A stretch of DNA of 64,000 nt from Arthrobacter bussei. Its GTDB lineage: Bacteria; Actinomycetota; Actinomycetes; Actinomycetales; Micrococcaceae. The notes under the pieces are model-generated. The model was not told where the DNA came from and did no database searches. It saw only the letters and a list, made by a program, of their open reading frames with translations. Each line of letters opens with the position of its first letter. The stretch's first letter is position 1. This document shows positions 7,596 to 15,757 of the stretch, piece after piece. The translations under genes and the position numbers were made by a program. The stretch spans positions 124,001-188,000 of the forward strand of contig NZ_VJXX01000004.1 of NCBI RefSeq assembly GCF_009377195.2, given 5' to 3'.

Positions 7596-8486
7596 ATGTC
7601 ACGAATCACTTCACCGGCACGCCACCGCGCGGACGTCGACGGAAACCTCGCGCTGCAGGGCCTGTCCCGCGCCGTGAAGAGCGGAGCCACCGCCGTGGGC
7701 CGCCCGGTCGCCATCGTCGCCGTGACGTCGGGCCTCGCCCTCAGCGCCGTCGGCACCGCACACGCCGGCACCTACACCGCCGAGGGCACGACGGCCCCGG
7801 TCGCCGCCGTGGCTCCCGCTGCCGCAGCAACCGCCGCGGGCACCGCCCACACCGTCGCCGCCGGCGACACCCTGGGTGCCATCTCGGCCCGCTACGGCGT
7901 CGAGCTCACCACGGTCCTGACCGCGAACGGCCTCTCGCTCGCATCGGTCATCTTCCCCGGCCAGACGATCGTCATCCCCGCCGCCGGTGCTGCCGTCGCG
8001 GCGCCGGCCCAGACGGTGTCCGCTCCGGTCGCCGCTGCACCAGCGGCTCCTGCCTTCCAGCAGGCCGCCGCCGTCGCTCCGGCTCCGGCCGTGTCCACGG
8101 ACCCCGGATCGGGTGTCTACCTGGCCTCGGCAGCGGTCACCCCGGTCGCCGCCGAGACCGCTCCCTCGGGCAACGCCGCGGGCGCCATCCTCGGCTCCGC
8201 CCGGGCGCAGCTCGCGGCCGGTGCCGTGCAGGACTGCACCGTGCTGGTCGAGAAGGCCCTGCGCGCCGCAGGTATCTCCGTCGGGGACCTCGGCCCCTCG
8301 CAGTTCTTCCAGTTCGGCGCCCAGGTGTCCACCCCCGCTCCCGGTGACCTCGTCATCACGGGCGGCCACGTGGCCGTGTACGTCGGCGGCGGACAGGTCA
8401 TCAGCAGCGGCATGAACGGCATCAACGCCACCATGCAGCACCCTCTCTCGGATCTTCCGGGAGCATCCTTCGTCCGGGTGGGCTAA
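7596..8486 (+). CDS. Secreted LysM-NlpC/P60 peptidoglycan hydrolase
   Basis: A 296-residue exported protein. A long signal region ends near residue 57 (VAVTSGLALSAVGTAHA). One LysM wall-binding domain follows at about 84-128 (HTVAAGDTLGAISARYG...IFPGQTIVIP), then an Ala/Pro linker to about 190. The C-terminal NlpC/P60-type domain carries the catalytic cysteine in QDCTVLVEKAL (about C214) and histidine in ITGGHVAVYVGGG (about H258). It should cleave peptide bonds of peptidoglycan outside the cell. The start at 7596 is chosen because GAGAGG precedes it by 9 bases and the upstream sequence is the riboswitch. The domain is a short version, so the third catalytic residue is not obvious. Confidence 0.88.
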   Translation: MSRITSPARHRADVDGNLALQGLSRAVKSGATAVGRPVAIVAVTSGLALSAVGTAHAGTYTAEGTTAPVAAVAPAAAATAAGTAHTVAAGDTLGAISARYGVELTTVLTANGLSLASVIFPGQTIVIPAAGAAVAAPAQTVSAPVAAAPAAPAFQQAAAVAPAPAVSTDPGSGVYLASAAVTPVAAETAPSGNAAGAILGSARAQLAAGAVQDCTVLVEKALRAAGISVGDLGPSQFFQFGAQVSTPAPGDLVITGGHVAVYVGGGQVISSGMNGINATMQHPLSDLPGASFVRVG

Positions 8487-8506
8487 TACCGGACGGACCA
8501 CGCACG

Positions 8507-8550
8507 GGAGACGGCAGGCGCTTGGACGGGGCGCTTGCCGTCTCCTTCGT
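8507..8550. terminator. Hairpin between convergent hydrolase and acs genes
   Basis: GGAGACGGCAGGCGC (8507-8521) pairs almost perfectly with GCGCTTGCCGTCTCC (8531-8545), with one mismatch and a 9-base loop. A short T-rich run (TTCGTCGTT) follows. It lies between convergent genes and could serve both. Confidence 0.65.
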
Positions 8551-8586
8551 CGTTGACCCGCGGTGCAGTACCGCCGGATAGGCGCC

Positions 8587-10521
8587 TCAGGCGCTGCGGC
8601 GGAGGACGTCCTGGATCCCGGGGATGCACCCCTCGTTCTGCAGGGATGTCGTGTCCCCCAGCTCCGTGCCCTCGAAGAGCTGCGTGAGCAGGCGCCGCAT
8701 GATCTTGCCGGAGCGCGTCTTCGGCACGTCCTCGACGACCACGACGGCCGAGGGGCGTGCGATCGGCCCGATCGCTTCGGCGACCTGGGCCCGCAGCGTC
8801 CCGGAGACGTCGGTCGACGAATCGGTGCCGGCGGCCAGCACCACGAACGCCGCGATGGCATGGCCCGTCACGGGGTGTGCGATCGGGCACACGCCCGCTT
8901 CGACGACGAGGGGGTGGGCGACGAGGGCCGACTCGATCTCGATCGTCGACAGCCGGTGACCGGACACGTTGATCACGTCGTCCACGCGCCCGAGGATCCA
9001 GGTGTCGCCGTCGTCGTCGTACCGCGCGCCGTCGCCGGCGAGGAACCAGCCCTCGGCCGCGAACATCCGCCAGTAGGAATCGAGGTAGCGCTGGGGATCG
9101 CCCCAGACGGTCCGGGCCATCGCGGGGCCGTGGCGGTCGACGACGATCAGGCCCTGCTCGCCCGCCGGTACCGCCACGCCGTGCCGGTCGACGATCCGCG
9201 TGGAGACCCCCGGCAGGGCCCGCGCTGCGCAGCCCGGCTTGAACGAGGTGTCGGTGGGGCTGGGGGAGAGGATCGTGGCGCCGGTCTCGGACTGCCACCA
9301 GGTGTCGACGACGGGGAGCTCATCGCGGCCGAGGTTCCGGCGGAACCAGCGCCAGGCTTCGGGGTTCACGGCCTCGCCGACCGTCCCGAGCACGCGGAGG
9401 CTCGAGAGGTCCCAGGTGGACGGGACACCGTCGGGGAACCAGCCCATGAGGGAACGGACCAGGGTGGGCGCCGTGTAGTAGCTCGTCACGCCGTAGCGTT
9501 CGATGATCTCGAAGTGGCGGCCGGGGTGGGGTGTGTTGGGTGTGCCTTCGAAGATCACCTGCGTGGCACCGTTGGAGAGCGGGCCGTAGATCTCGTAGGT
9601 GTGCGCCGTCACCCAGGCGAGGTCGGCGGTGCACCAGTGCACGTCGTCGTCGCGCAGGGCCGGATCGGGGTGGCTGAACAGGTGCTCGAAGCTCCACGAC
9701 GCCTGCGTCAGGTAGCCGCCCGAGGTGTGGACCAGACCCTTCGGCCTGCCCGTGGTCCCCGAGGTGTACATGATGAACAGGGGCGTCTCGGCGTCGAACG
9801 CCTCCGGCTCGTGGTCGCTGGGCGCGGCGTCGACGACGTCGTGCCACCAGACGTCGCGGCCGTCCGTCCACGGGACGTCCGAGCCGGTGCGCCGGATCAC
9901 GAGGACGTGCTCGATGCTGCTGCTGCCCGCCACGGCCGCGTCGGCGTTCGCCTTGACGGGCACGGCCGTTCCGCGGCGGTACTGGCCGTCCGTGGTGACG
10001 AGGAGTCTGGCGCCGGTGTCCTCCACGCGGAAGCGCAGCGCCTCGGCGGAGAACCCGCCGAAAACGAGCGAATGGACCGCGCCGATCCGCGCGCACGCGA
10101 GGGTGATGACGACGGTCTCGACGAGGACAGGGAGATACACGACCACGCGGTCGCCCTTCCCGATCCCGAGGGCGAGCAGCGCGTTCGCCGCGCGGCACAC
10201 CTCGTCCTGCAGGTCCGCGTAGGTCACCGTCCGGCGGTCACCGGGTTCGCCCTCGAAGTGCAGGGCCACGCGGTCTCCGCGACCGGCGCGGACATGCCGG
10301 TCCACGCAGTTGACGGCGACGTTCAGGGTGCCGCCGGCGAACCACTCGATGACGGGGACACTCAGCGTCCCGTCCGCCCGGGGCTCTGCCTTCGCGAAGG
10401 AGTGCAGGGTGTCCCAGGGCTCCGCCCATTCGAGCCGGGCCGCCTGCTCTTCCCAGAAGGCCAGGCGCGTTGCCTCGTCCTGCAGGGGTGCCGCGGCGTG
10501 CGTCGTCGTTCCTAGGCCCAC
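8587..10521 (-). CDS. acs: AMP-forming acetyl-CoA synthetase-family enzyme, last gene of the sulfonate operon
   Basis: A 644-residue adenylate-forming enzyme of acetyl-CoA synthetase size. Seen: FWEEQAARLEWAEPWD near the N-terminus; the P-loop-like YTSGTTGRPKG near residue 253; DTWWQSETGA; the hinge YDDDGDTWILGRVDDVINVSGHRL; and the C-terminal PKTRSGKIMRR with the regulatory lysine near 604. WWQSETG is characteristic of acetate/propionate-type enzymes. The best start is GTG at 10521, which overlaps the ssuC stop by 10 bases; no clear ribosome site is seen, so the start is uncertain. Its place in a SAM-controlled sulfonate operon suggests use of a carbon product of sulfonate breakdown (acetate or a sulfo-acid), which is inference. 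Confidence 0.85.
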   Translation of the reverse strand: MGLGTTTHAAAPLQDEATRLAFWEEQAARLEWAEPWDTLHSFAKAEPRADGTLSVPVIEWFAGGTLNVAVNCVDRHVRAGRGDRVALHFEGEPGDRRTVTYADLQDEVCRAANALLALGIGKGDRVVVYLPVLVETVVITLACARIGAVHSLVFGGFSAEALRFRVEDTGARLLVTTDGQYRRGTAVPVKANADAAVAGSSSIEHVLVIRRTGSDVPWTDGRDVWWHDVVDAAPSDHEPEAFDAETPLFIMYTSGTTGRPKGLVHTSGGYLTQASWSFEHLFSHPDPALRDDDVHWCTADLAWVTAHTYEIYGPLSNGATQVIFEGTPNTPHPGRHFEIIERYGVTSYYTAPTLVRSLMGWFPDGVPSTWDLSSLRVLGTVGEAVNPEAWRWFRRNLGRDELPVVDTWWQSETGATILSPSPTDTSFKPGCAARALPGVSTRIVDRHGVAVPAGEQGLIVVDRHGPAMARTVWGDPQRYLDSYWRMFAAEGWFLAGDGARYDDDGDTWILGRVDDVINVSGHRLSTIEIESALVAHPLVVEAGVCPIAHPVTGHAIAAFVVLAAGTDSSTDVSGTLRAQVAEAIGPIARPSAVVVVEDVPKTRSGKIMRRLLTQLFEGTELGDTTSLQNEGCIPGIQDVLRRSA

Positions 10522-11405
10522 CGGCGCACCGCCCAGCGCTCGGCGATCCCGAGCAGGGCGTCCGTGGTCTTGCCGATGATCGCCAGCAGGATGATGGCGA
10601 GGAGGATGCGGTCCACGCGCCCGTTCTGCTGGGAGTCGACGAGCAGGAACCCGAGCCCCATCGACGAGGCGATGAGCTCCGCCGCGACGAGGAACAGCCA
10701 CGACTGGGCGAGCGCCAGTCGCAGGCCGGAGAACAGGGCGGGCACGACGGCGGGGAGCTGCACCGTGGTCAGCAGGCGCAGACCGTTGACCCCGAAGGCC
10801 CGGGCCGCCTCGACGAGGTTCCGGTCCACGTGGCGCAGTCCGAGGTAGAGCGTCGTGAAGACGGGGAAGAAGGCACCGATGGTGATCAGGGTGACCTTCG
10901 AGTCCTCGTTGATGCCGATCCACAGGACCAGGAGCGGCACCCAGGCCAGCGACGGGACGGCGCGCAGGGCGCCGACCGTCGGGGTGAGCAAGATGTCTGC
11001 GACGCGGGAGAGGCCGAGGACGGCGCCCGCCACCACGCCGAGCACGGACCCGATCAGGAAGCCGAGGACGACGCGCTGGGTGGAGATGAGGATGTGCGTT
11101 GCGAGCTGGCCGCGGTCCACCAGGTCGACGGCGGCCGCGAGGACCGAGGTCGGGGAGGGCAGCTGCGACGGCTTGAAGAAGCCGGACGCCGTGCTGAGGT
11201 GCCAGCCGAGCAGCAGCAGGGCGGGGACGATCAGACCGAGGAGGATGATGCCGATGCGGCGTCCCGTGGTGCTCCGGGCGCCCCTGCCGAACCCGGCCGG
11301 GACATCGCCCTGGCCGACGGCGTCCTCGGCGGTGACGGGAGAGCCGATCGCCGCCAATTCGGCCCGGCTGATCGGGACGGCCCGCTGCCCCACCTCGGAG
11401 CTCAT
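10512..11405 (-). CDS. ssuC: Sulfonate ABC transporter permease (SsuC/TauC)
   Basis: A 297-residue inner-membrane permease with about six hydrophobic segments from residue 50. The EAA-loop is clear: VEAARAFGVNGLRLLTTVQLPAVVPALFSGLRLALAQSW (about 180-220), the site that contacts the ATPase. This form fits the nitrate/sulfonate/taurine permease family. It overlaps ssuA by 4 bp upstream (ATGA, 11402-11405) and the synthetase gene downstream. Substrate is inferred from the operon's SAM control and from SsuA likeness. Confidence 0.9.
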   Translation of the reverse strand: MSSEVGQRAVPISRAELAAIGSPVTAEDAVGQGDVPAGFGRGARSTTGRRIGIILLGLIVPALLLLGWHLSTASGFFKPSQLPSPTSVLAAAVDLVDRGQLATHILISTQRVVLGFLIGSVLGVVAGAVLGLSRVADILLTPTVGALRAVPSLAWVPLLVLWIGINEDSKVTLITIGAFFPVFTTLYLGLRHVDRNLVEAARAFGVNGLRLLTTVQLPAVVPALFSGLRLALAQSWLFLVAAELIASSMGLGFLLVDSQQNGRVDRILLAIILLAIIGKTTDALLGIAERWAVRRWA

Positions 11406-12442
11406 GAGCCGGCGCCGATCGAGGCGGGATCGGCCTTCTCGACGAGCGAGGGATCGAGGAGGGACCCGAGGGCCTCGTCGATCTGCTCCTGTGACTGGAC
11501 GTCGCCTGTCTCGACGAACACGGGGCCGATCTTCTCGAGCACGGCGCGCTGCGCGTCACCGGGGGCCGGGTCGACGTCGAGGTTGGTGCGCTCGATGATG
11601 ACGGAGTTCGCGACCGCCGGGTCGATGGCTGCGACCTCCGCGAGGATGGCTGCCGTCTCCTCGGGGTTCTCCCTGGCCCACTCCCGCGCCTTCTCGTAGG
11701 CGTTCACCACGGTCTGGGCGACGTCGGGCTTCTCGGCGAGGAAGTCCTCGGTGGCGTTGAGGAACCCGTAGCTGTTGAAGTCGATGTCGCGGAAGAACAG
11801 TTGTGCGCCGTCCTGCTCCGCGGCGGCCATGATCGGATCGAGGCCGGCCCAGGCGTCGACGGCGCCGCTCGCGAGTGCCGCGCGGCCGTCCGCGTGCTGC
11901 AGGTTCTCGATGGTGACCTCGGACTGGTCCACGCCCGCCGCCTCGAGCGCCTGCAGGAGGAAGAAATAGGGGTCGGTTCCCCTGGTCGCGGCGATGGACT
12001 TGCCGCGCAGGTCCTCCACGCTCGTGATGCCCGAGTCCGGCAGCGTCACCAGGGCGGACCACTCGGGCTGCGAGTAGATGTCGATGGCCTTGATGGGGGA
12101 CCCGTTGGACCGGGCGAGCAGTGCGGCCGATCCCGCGGTGGAGCCGACGTCGATCGCTCCGGCACGCAGGGCCTCGTTCGCCTTGTTGGAGCCCGCGGAC
12201 TGCACCCAGGTGACGGTGATGTCCTGGTCGGCGAGTTCCTCCTCGAGCCAGCCCTGCTCCTTGATGATGAGGCTCAGGGGGTTGTACGTGGCGAAGTCGA
12301 TGTTCAGGGTGCCGCCCTGCGTGCCGCCGTCCGCTGCGGCAGGGGCGGTATCGGAGGCGTTCTCACCTGCGAGGCACCCGCTCAGGCTGAGCGAGAGCGC
12401 GGAGGCGAGGGCGAGGGTGGGCAGGAGGGCGCGGCGGTTCAT
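11402..12442 (-). CDS. ssuA: Sulfonate ABC transporter substrate-binding lipoprotein (SsuA)
   Basis: A 346-residue lipoprotein. The signal peptide ends in the lipobox LSGC (C23), so the mature protein is lipid-anchored outside the membrane. The body is a periplasmic-binding-like fold of the sulfonate/nitrate/taurine type: GGTLNIDFATYNPLSLIIKEQGWLEEEL, NEALRAGAIDVGSTAGSAALLAR, DLRGKSIAATRGTDPYFFLLQALEAAG, ALASGAVDAWAGLDPIMAAA. It would capture aliphatic sulfonates and hand them to SsuC. It lies 94 bases downstream of ssuB and is probably co-transcribed with it. Confidence 0.92.
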   Translation of the reverse strand: MNRRALLPTLALASALSLSLSGCLAGENASDTAPAAADGGTQGGTLNIDFATYNPLSLIIKEQGWLEEELADQDITVTWVQSAGSNKANEALRAGAIDVGSTAGSAALLARSNGSPIKAIDIYSQPEWSALVTLPDSGITSVEDLRGKSIAATRGTDPYFFLLQALEAAGVDQSEVTIENLQHADGRAALASGAVDAWAGLDPIMAAAEQDGAQLFFRDIDFNSYGFLNATEDFLAEKPDVAQTVVNAYEKAREWARENPEETAAILAEVAAIDPAVANSVIIERTNLDVDPAPGDAQRAVLEKIGPVFVETGDVQSQEQIDEALGSLLDPSLVEKADPASIGAGS

Positions 12443-12536
12443 GGTGGTCCTTCATTGAAAGGGAGGTGCGGAAAGGAAGGGAGGGCGCCCGGGAAGTCCC
12501 CGGCGGAACCCGGCGGGCAGTGCGGCGGAGGGCGGG

Positions 12537-13361
12537 CTAGTGCCCGGTGACGCCGAGCAGGGAGAGCAGCGAGCTGCGGAGCGCGCCGAGATCCGCGGAG
12601 TTGCGGTCACGTGGGCGGGCGCCCGGAACGGTCACGAGCTCAGTGATCGTGGAGCCCTCGCGTCCGTCGTCGTGCCCGTCGTCGTCGCGCCCGAGGACCA
12701 GGATGCGGTCCGCGAGCTGGAGGGCCTCGTCGACGTCGTGCGTCACGAGCAGCACCGTGGTGGGCTGGGCGCTGTGGATGTCCAGGAGGAGGTCCTGCAT
12801 CCGGATGCGCGTCAGGGCGTCGAGTGCCCCGAACGGTTCGTCCAGCAGCAGGACACCGGGATTGCGGGCGAGGGCCCGCGCCAGGGAGGTGCGCTGCGCC
12901 ATGCCGCCGGAGACCTCCCGCGGACGGTGCTTGGCGAAGGCGTCGAGGCCCACGAGCTTCAGCAGTTCGAGGACTTTCGCCTTGCCCGCGCTGGCACTCG
13001 AGGACTTGGGCAGTCCGATGGCCACGTTCGCCTGGAGGGTGTGCCAGGGCAGCAGGCGCGGTTCCTGGAAGGCCACGGCGCAGCGTTCGTCGATCCCGGA
13101 GACGGGCGTGCCGTCGATCAGGACCTCGCCGCTGTCCGGCACGTCGAGTCCTGCGGCGGCCCGCAGGAGCGTGGATTTGCCGCAGCCGCTCGTGCCGAGG
13201 ATGGCCAGGATCTCACCCGGCTCCACCTCCACCGACACGTCCCGCAGGACCGCGCGGCGGCTGCCGGCGGCGCCGAAACTCCGACCGAGGCCGGAGAAGT
13301 GCACGCCGAGGGCCTGCTTGGAGGTGGTGCGGGTGGTGCCGGGTGCCAGAACTGCAGTCAT
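12537..13361 (-). CDS. ssuB: Sulfonate ABC transporter ATP-binding protein (SsuB)
   Basis: A 274-residue ATPase. Walker A is GTSGCGKST (56-64), the Q-loop is FQEPRLLPW, the signature is VSGGMAQR, Walker B is LLLDEPFGALDALTR, and the switch histidine is in LLVTHDVDEAL. The QEPRLLPW form is typical of the nitrate/sulfonate/taurine subfamily. The residues beyond about 235 are acidic and low-complexity (RDDDGHDDGREG). It is the first gene after the second SAM-I riboswitch; the GGAG ribosome site overlaps the riboswitch's closing stem. Confidence 0.92.
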   Translation of the reverse strand: MTAVLAPGTTRTTSKQALGVHFSGLGRSFGAAGSRRAVLRDVSVEVEPGEILAILGTSGCGKSTLLRAAAGLDVPDSGEVLIDGTPVSGIDERCAVAFQEPRLLPWHTLQANVAIGLPKSSSASAGKAKVLELLKLVGLDAFAKHRPREVSGGMAQRTSLARALARNPGVLLLDEPFGALDALTRIRMQDLLLDIHSAQPTTVLLVTHDVDEALQLADRILVLGRDDDGHDDGREGSTITELVTVPGARPRDRNSADLGALRSSLLSLLGVTGH

Positions 13362-13368
13362 GGTGTCT

Positions 13369-13529
13369 CCATCGGTCCTGGCGGTAGCACCCTACGGACC
13401 GGGCCTTCGCCACCGCGGAGCGGTGGTTCCCAGGGCTCGGACCTCGCTATCGCCGCGCCTCCGGGGGATGCACGACGACCAGGGTTGCTGCGGCTTCACT
13501 GATCCAGGTCTCTCGGCCGCTCGGGATGG
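13369..13529 (-). promoter_or_regulatory. SAM-I (S-box) riboswitch upstream of ssuB
   Basis: The minus-strand leader begins CCATCCCGAGCGGCCGAGAG, identical over its first 20 bases to the riboswitch before sfnG. It carries AAGCCGCAGCAACCCTGG and TAGGGTGCTACCGCCAGG, and closes with GATGG. CCATC (13529-13525) pairs with GATGG (13373-13369) as P1. It is about 60 bases longer than the first copy; the extra length sits between the two core segments and includes a hairpin CCACCGC/GCGGTGG. The GGAG of the ssuB ribosome site overlaps P1, which again implies translational control. Confidence 0.9.
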
Positions 13530-13630
13530 TCACTCCCATGAAACGCCCGCGGCACGGCAGGAGCAAAATAGGGCCTGTAACAAAGGCTGTAACAATTCCC
13601 GCCCCGGCTCGACCTATCGGAAAGAGGCAC

Positions 13631-14047
13631 ATGGCACACCGGAACGATCCAGCGGTGATCGGCAGGCTCCTGGGCGAGCACGGGCGGTGGGCCGTCGTCG
13701 GGCTCTCGAACAATCCGCGGAGGGCCGCCGTCGGGGTATCGAGGTTCCTGATGGACAGGCTCGGGATGGAGGTGGTCCCCGTGAGCCTCAAGGGCGACGA
13801 CGTCCACGGGCAGAAGGGCTACACGAGCCTCGCGGACGTCCCGGGAAGCATCGACGTCGTCGACTGCTTCGTGAACTCGAACCGGGTCGGCGCCGTCGTC
13901 GATCAGGCGATCGCCGTGGGGGCGCGTGCGGTGTGGCTGCAGCTGGGCGTCATCGACGAGGACGCCGCCCGCCGGGCCGCGGACGCCGGGCTCGAGGTCG
14001 TCATGGATACCTGCCCCGTCATGGAGGCCCCAGCCCTGGGGCTGTAG
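13631..14047 (+). CDS. CoA-binding (YccU-like) protein, divergent from the ssu operon
   Basis: A 138-residue CoA-binding-domain protein. Seen: RWAVVGLSNNPRRAAVGVSRFLMDRLGMEVVPVSLKG, DVPGSIDVVDCFVNSNRVGAVVDQAIAVGARAVWLQLGVIDEDAARRAADAGLEVVMDTCPVMEAP. It shares the VVG, P.SIDVVD, GA..VWLQLG and A.AGL.VVMD pattern with the protein at 3747, and is closer to the standard YccU length. The ATG at 13631 follows AAAGAGG by 3 bases; an earlier in-frame ATG at 13526 was rejected because it lies in the riboswitch region. The gene is transcribed away from the ssu operon from the same gap. Confidence 0.85.
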   Translation: MAHRNDPAVIGRLLGEHGRWAVVGLSNNPRRAAVGVSRFLMDRLGMEVVPVSLKGDDVHGQKGYTSLADVPGSIDVVDCFVNSNRVGAVVDQAIAVGARAVWLQLGVIDEDAARRAADAGLEVVMDTCPVMEAPALGL

Positions 14048-14057
14048 CGTCTCCGAC

Positions 14058-14918
14058 TCACATGCGCTGGTACTTCGAGCGCACCACCATGAACACGCCG
14101 TAGGCCATGAGCCCGAGTGCGACGGCGCCGAGCAGCCACGTCCCGAACGGCTGGTCCCGCAGGGACTTCAGCGCGCCGTCCAGCCCGGTGGACTGCTCCG
14201 GGTTGTTCGTGACCGTGGCGACGAGGATCAGTACGCCGAGGACCCCGAGCGCGAAACCTTTCGCCATATAGCCCACGGTGCCGAGCGCCGTGACGGCGGT
14301 GCCGATTCCTCCGGACGGCAGGCTGGAGAGCTTCCTCCGGAAACGGCGCGTCGCCCCGCTGTAGATGAAATAGCCGCCGACGACGAGGACGCCGACACCG
14401 ACCGCGAAAAGGAGCGCTGCGCCGGCCGGATGCGCCATGAGGGACGCGCTGAGCGAACTGCTGGAGCTGCTGCTGTCGCTCGACCCGCCCAGCGCGAACT
14501 GCCCGAACGTCGCGCCGATCACCGCGTACACCACGGCCTGGCCACCGTTCTTCGTGCGGGCCGTCAGCTTCTCCTTCCCGCTCAGTGCGCGGACACCGAA
14601 GAAGATCTCGCTGAGGAAGAAGAGGGCGAGCGCGATACAGCCCAGGAAGCAGAACCACAGCAGTGCGGTGCCCCCGGGACTGCCGGCGAGCTGGCCGATG
14701 GCTCCGCTCTGGTCGGCGCTCCCCGATCCGCCCGTCGCGAGTCCCAGCGCGATCACGCCGATGACGACGTGCAGGATCCCCGCAGCGACGTAGCCGGCGC
14801 GGGCCGCGAGTTCGAAGCCCTTCGAATCCGCTGCTTCCTCCGCCGCGTCCGAGGCCCGGTCCATCGCGTCACCGGTCCCGCCCCCCGCGCTCCTGCCCGA
14901 CGTCGTCCCTGATGCCAT
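14058..14918 (-). CDS. DUF1206 family membrane protein
   Basis: A 286-residue integral membrane protein with six predicted helices arranged as three similar pairs: AARAGYVAAGILHVVIGVIAL (about 35), NGGQAVVYAVIGATFG (about 125) and ALGTVGYMAKGFALGVLGVLIL (about 215). Each pair opens with a G-Y/Q-x-A-x-G pattern typical of DUF1206. A serine run (about 142-150) lies in one loop. The function is unknown. The start at 14918 is preceded by GGAAGG. An alternative in-frame start at 15053 adds a low-complexity stretch and is less likely. It converges on the CoA-binding gene with a 10-base gap. Confidence 0.82.
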   Translation of the reverse strand: MASGTTSGRSAGGGTGDAMDRASDAAEEAADSKGFELAARAGYVAAGILHVVIGVIALGLATGGSGSADQSGAIGQLAGSPGGTALLWFCFLGCIALALFFLSEIFFGVRALSGKEKLTARTKNGGQAVVYAVIGATFGQFALGGSSDSSSSSSSLSASLMAHPAGAALLFAVGVGVLVVGGYFIYSGATRRFRRKLSSLPSGGIGTAVTALGTVGYMAKGFALGVLGVLILVATVTNNPEQSTGLDGALKSLRDQPFGTWLLGAVALGLMAYGVFMVVRSKYQRM

Positions 14919-15069
14919 GGTGGTCCCGCCTTCCTGGTGGCGCGGCGGGGGATGTCTCGGATGAGTCCCACCGGTCCGGACCTCATCTTGCCACTGCTTC
15001 CCCGGGATGGGGAGATACGGCGGGTGGCCCTCCCCGGGCGCCCGCCCCGCCACGGGCGCGGTGGTCCAC

Positions 15070-15075
15070 TAGGTT
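15070..15075 (+). promoter_or_regulatory. Candidate -10 hexamer TAGGTT for the DUF1990 gene
   Basis: TAGGTT in the context ACTAGGTTG lies about 50 bases before the start at 15128 and would give a short leader with a GAAGAGG ribosome site. No good -35 box is visible at the right distance, so this is tentative. Confidence 0.3.
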
Positions 15076-15127
15076 GGGTCCGGGGCGGCGGCCGGCACGG
15101 CACCGCACACCGACGGAAGAGGATGCC

Positions 15128-15694
15128 ATGGAGCAGTTCACGTACGAGGAGCGCGGCGCAACCGATCGGCCGTTCCCCGGCTCGCTGGAGGGCGGCTGGC
15201 CCTCCGGGTACACCGTGATGGTCGAGTCCCGCGAGATCGCCACCGACGATCCGTCCGCATCGTTCATCGCGCTGACCGAGGGCATCCTGGCGTGGGAACT
15301 GCACCGGGGTGCGGGGCTCACCATGGATTCGCCCGTCGAACGGGCCGAGCCCGGGGCGCACGTCATCTCCGGATTCGGCCTCGGGCGGGCGCGCATCAAG
15401 GCACCGTGCCGTGTGATCTGGTCCAGGGCACCCCAGCTCGACGGCGCCGGCAGGGCGGTACCCGGCCAGCGGGGCGGCTTCGGGTACGGAACGCTGCCGG
15501 GCCATCCCGTGCGGGGCGAGGAGGGTTTCTACGCCGAGCTGACGGCGGACAACCGGTTGCTGTTCATCTGCTCCGCCTACAGCGTCCCGGCCGGCCCCCT
15601 GTTCCGGCTCGCCGCGCCGGTCACCCGGCTGACGCAGCGCTACGTCCTCTCGCGCTACGTCGCGGCGGCACGGGCCCTGGCCCGTCTCGGCTAG
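15128..15694 (+). CDS. DUF1990 family protein
   Basis: A 188-residue soluble protein. FTYEERGATDRPFPGSLEGGW near the start, LTEGILAWELHRGAGL in the middle, the GFGYGTLPGHPVRGEEGFYAEL motif (about 118-140) and a C-terminal ...RYVAAARALARL helix are the DUF1990 pattern. The family has no established biochemical role in bacteria. GAAGAGG precedes the ATG by a few bases, which supports this start. It converges on the DUF1304 gene with a 63-base gap that shows no clear terminator. Confidence 0.85.
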   Translation: MEQFTYEERGATDRPFPGSLEGGWPSGYTVMVESREIATDDPSASFIALTEGILAWELHRGAGLTMDSPVERAEPGAHVISGFGLGRARIKAPCRVIWSRAPQLDGAGRAVPGQRGGFGYGTLPGHPVRGEEGFYAELTADNRLLFICSAYSVPAGPLFRLAAPVTRLTQRYVLSRYVAAARALARLG

Positions 15695-15757
15695 GTCGGG
15701 CCTGTCCGGGCGTGTCCGGGAACCCGTCCAGGGGCCCGTCCCGAGGCCGAGCGGGGA

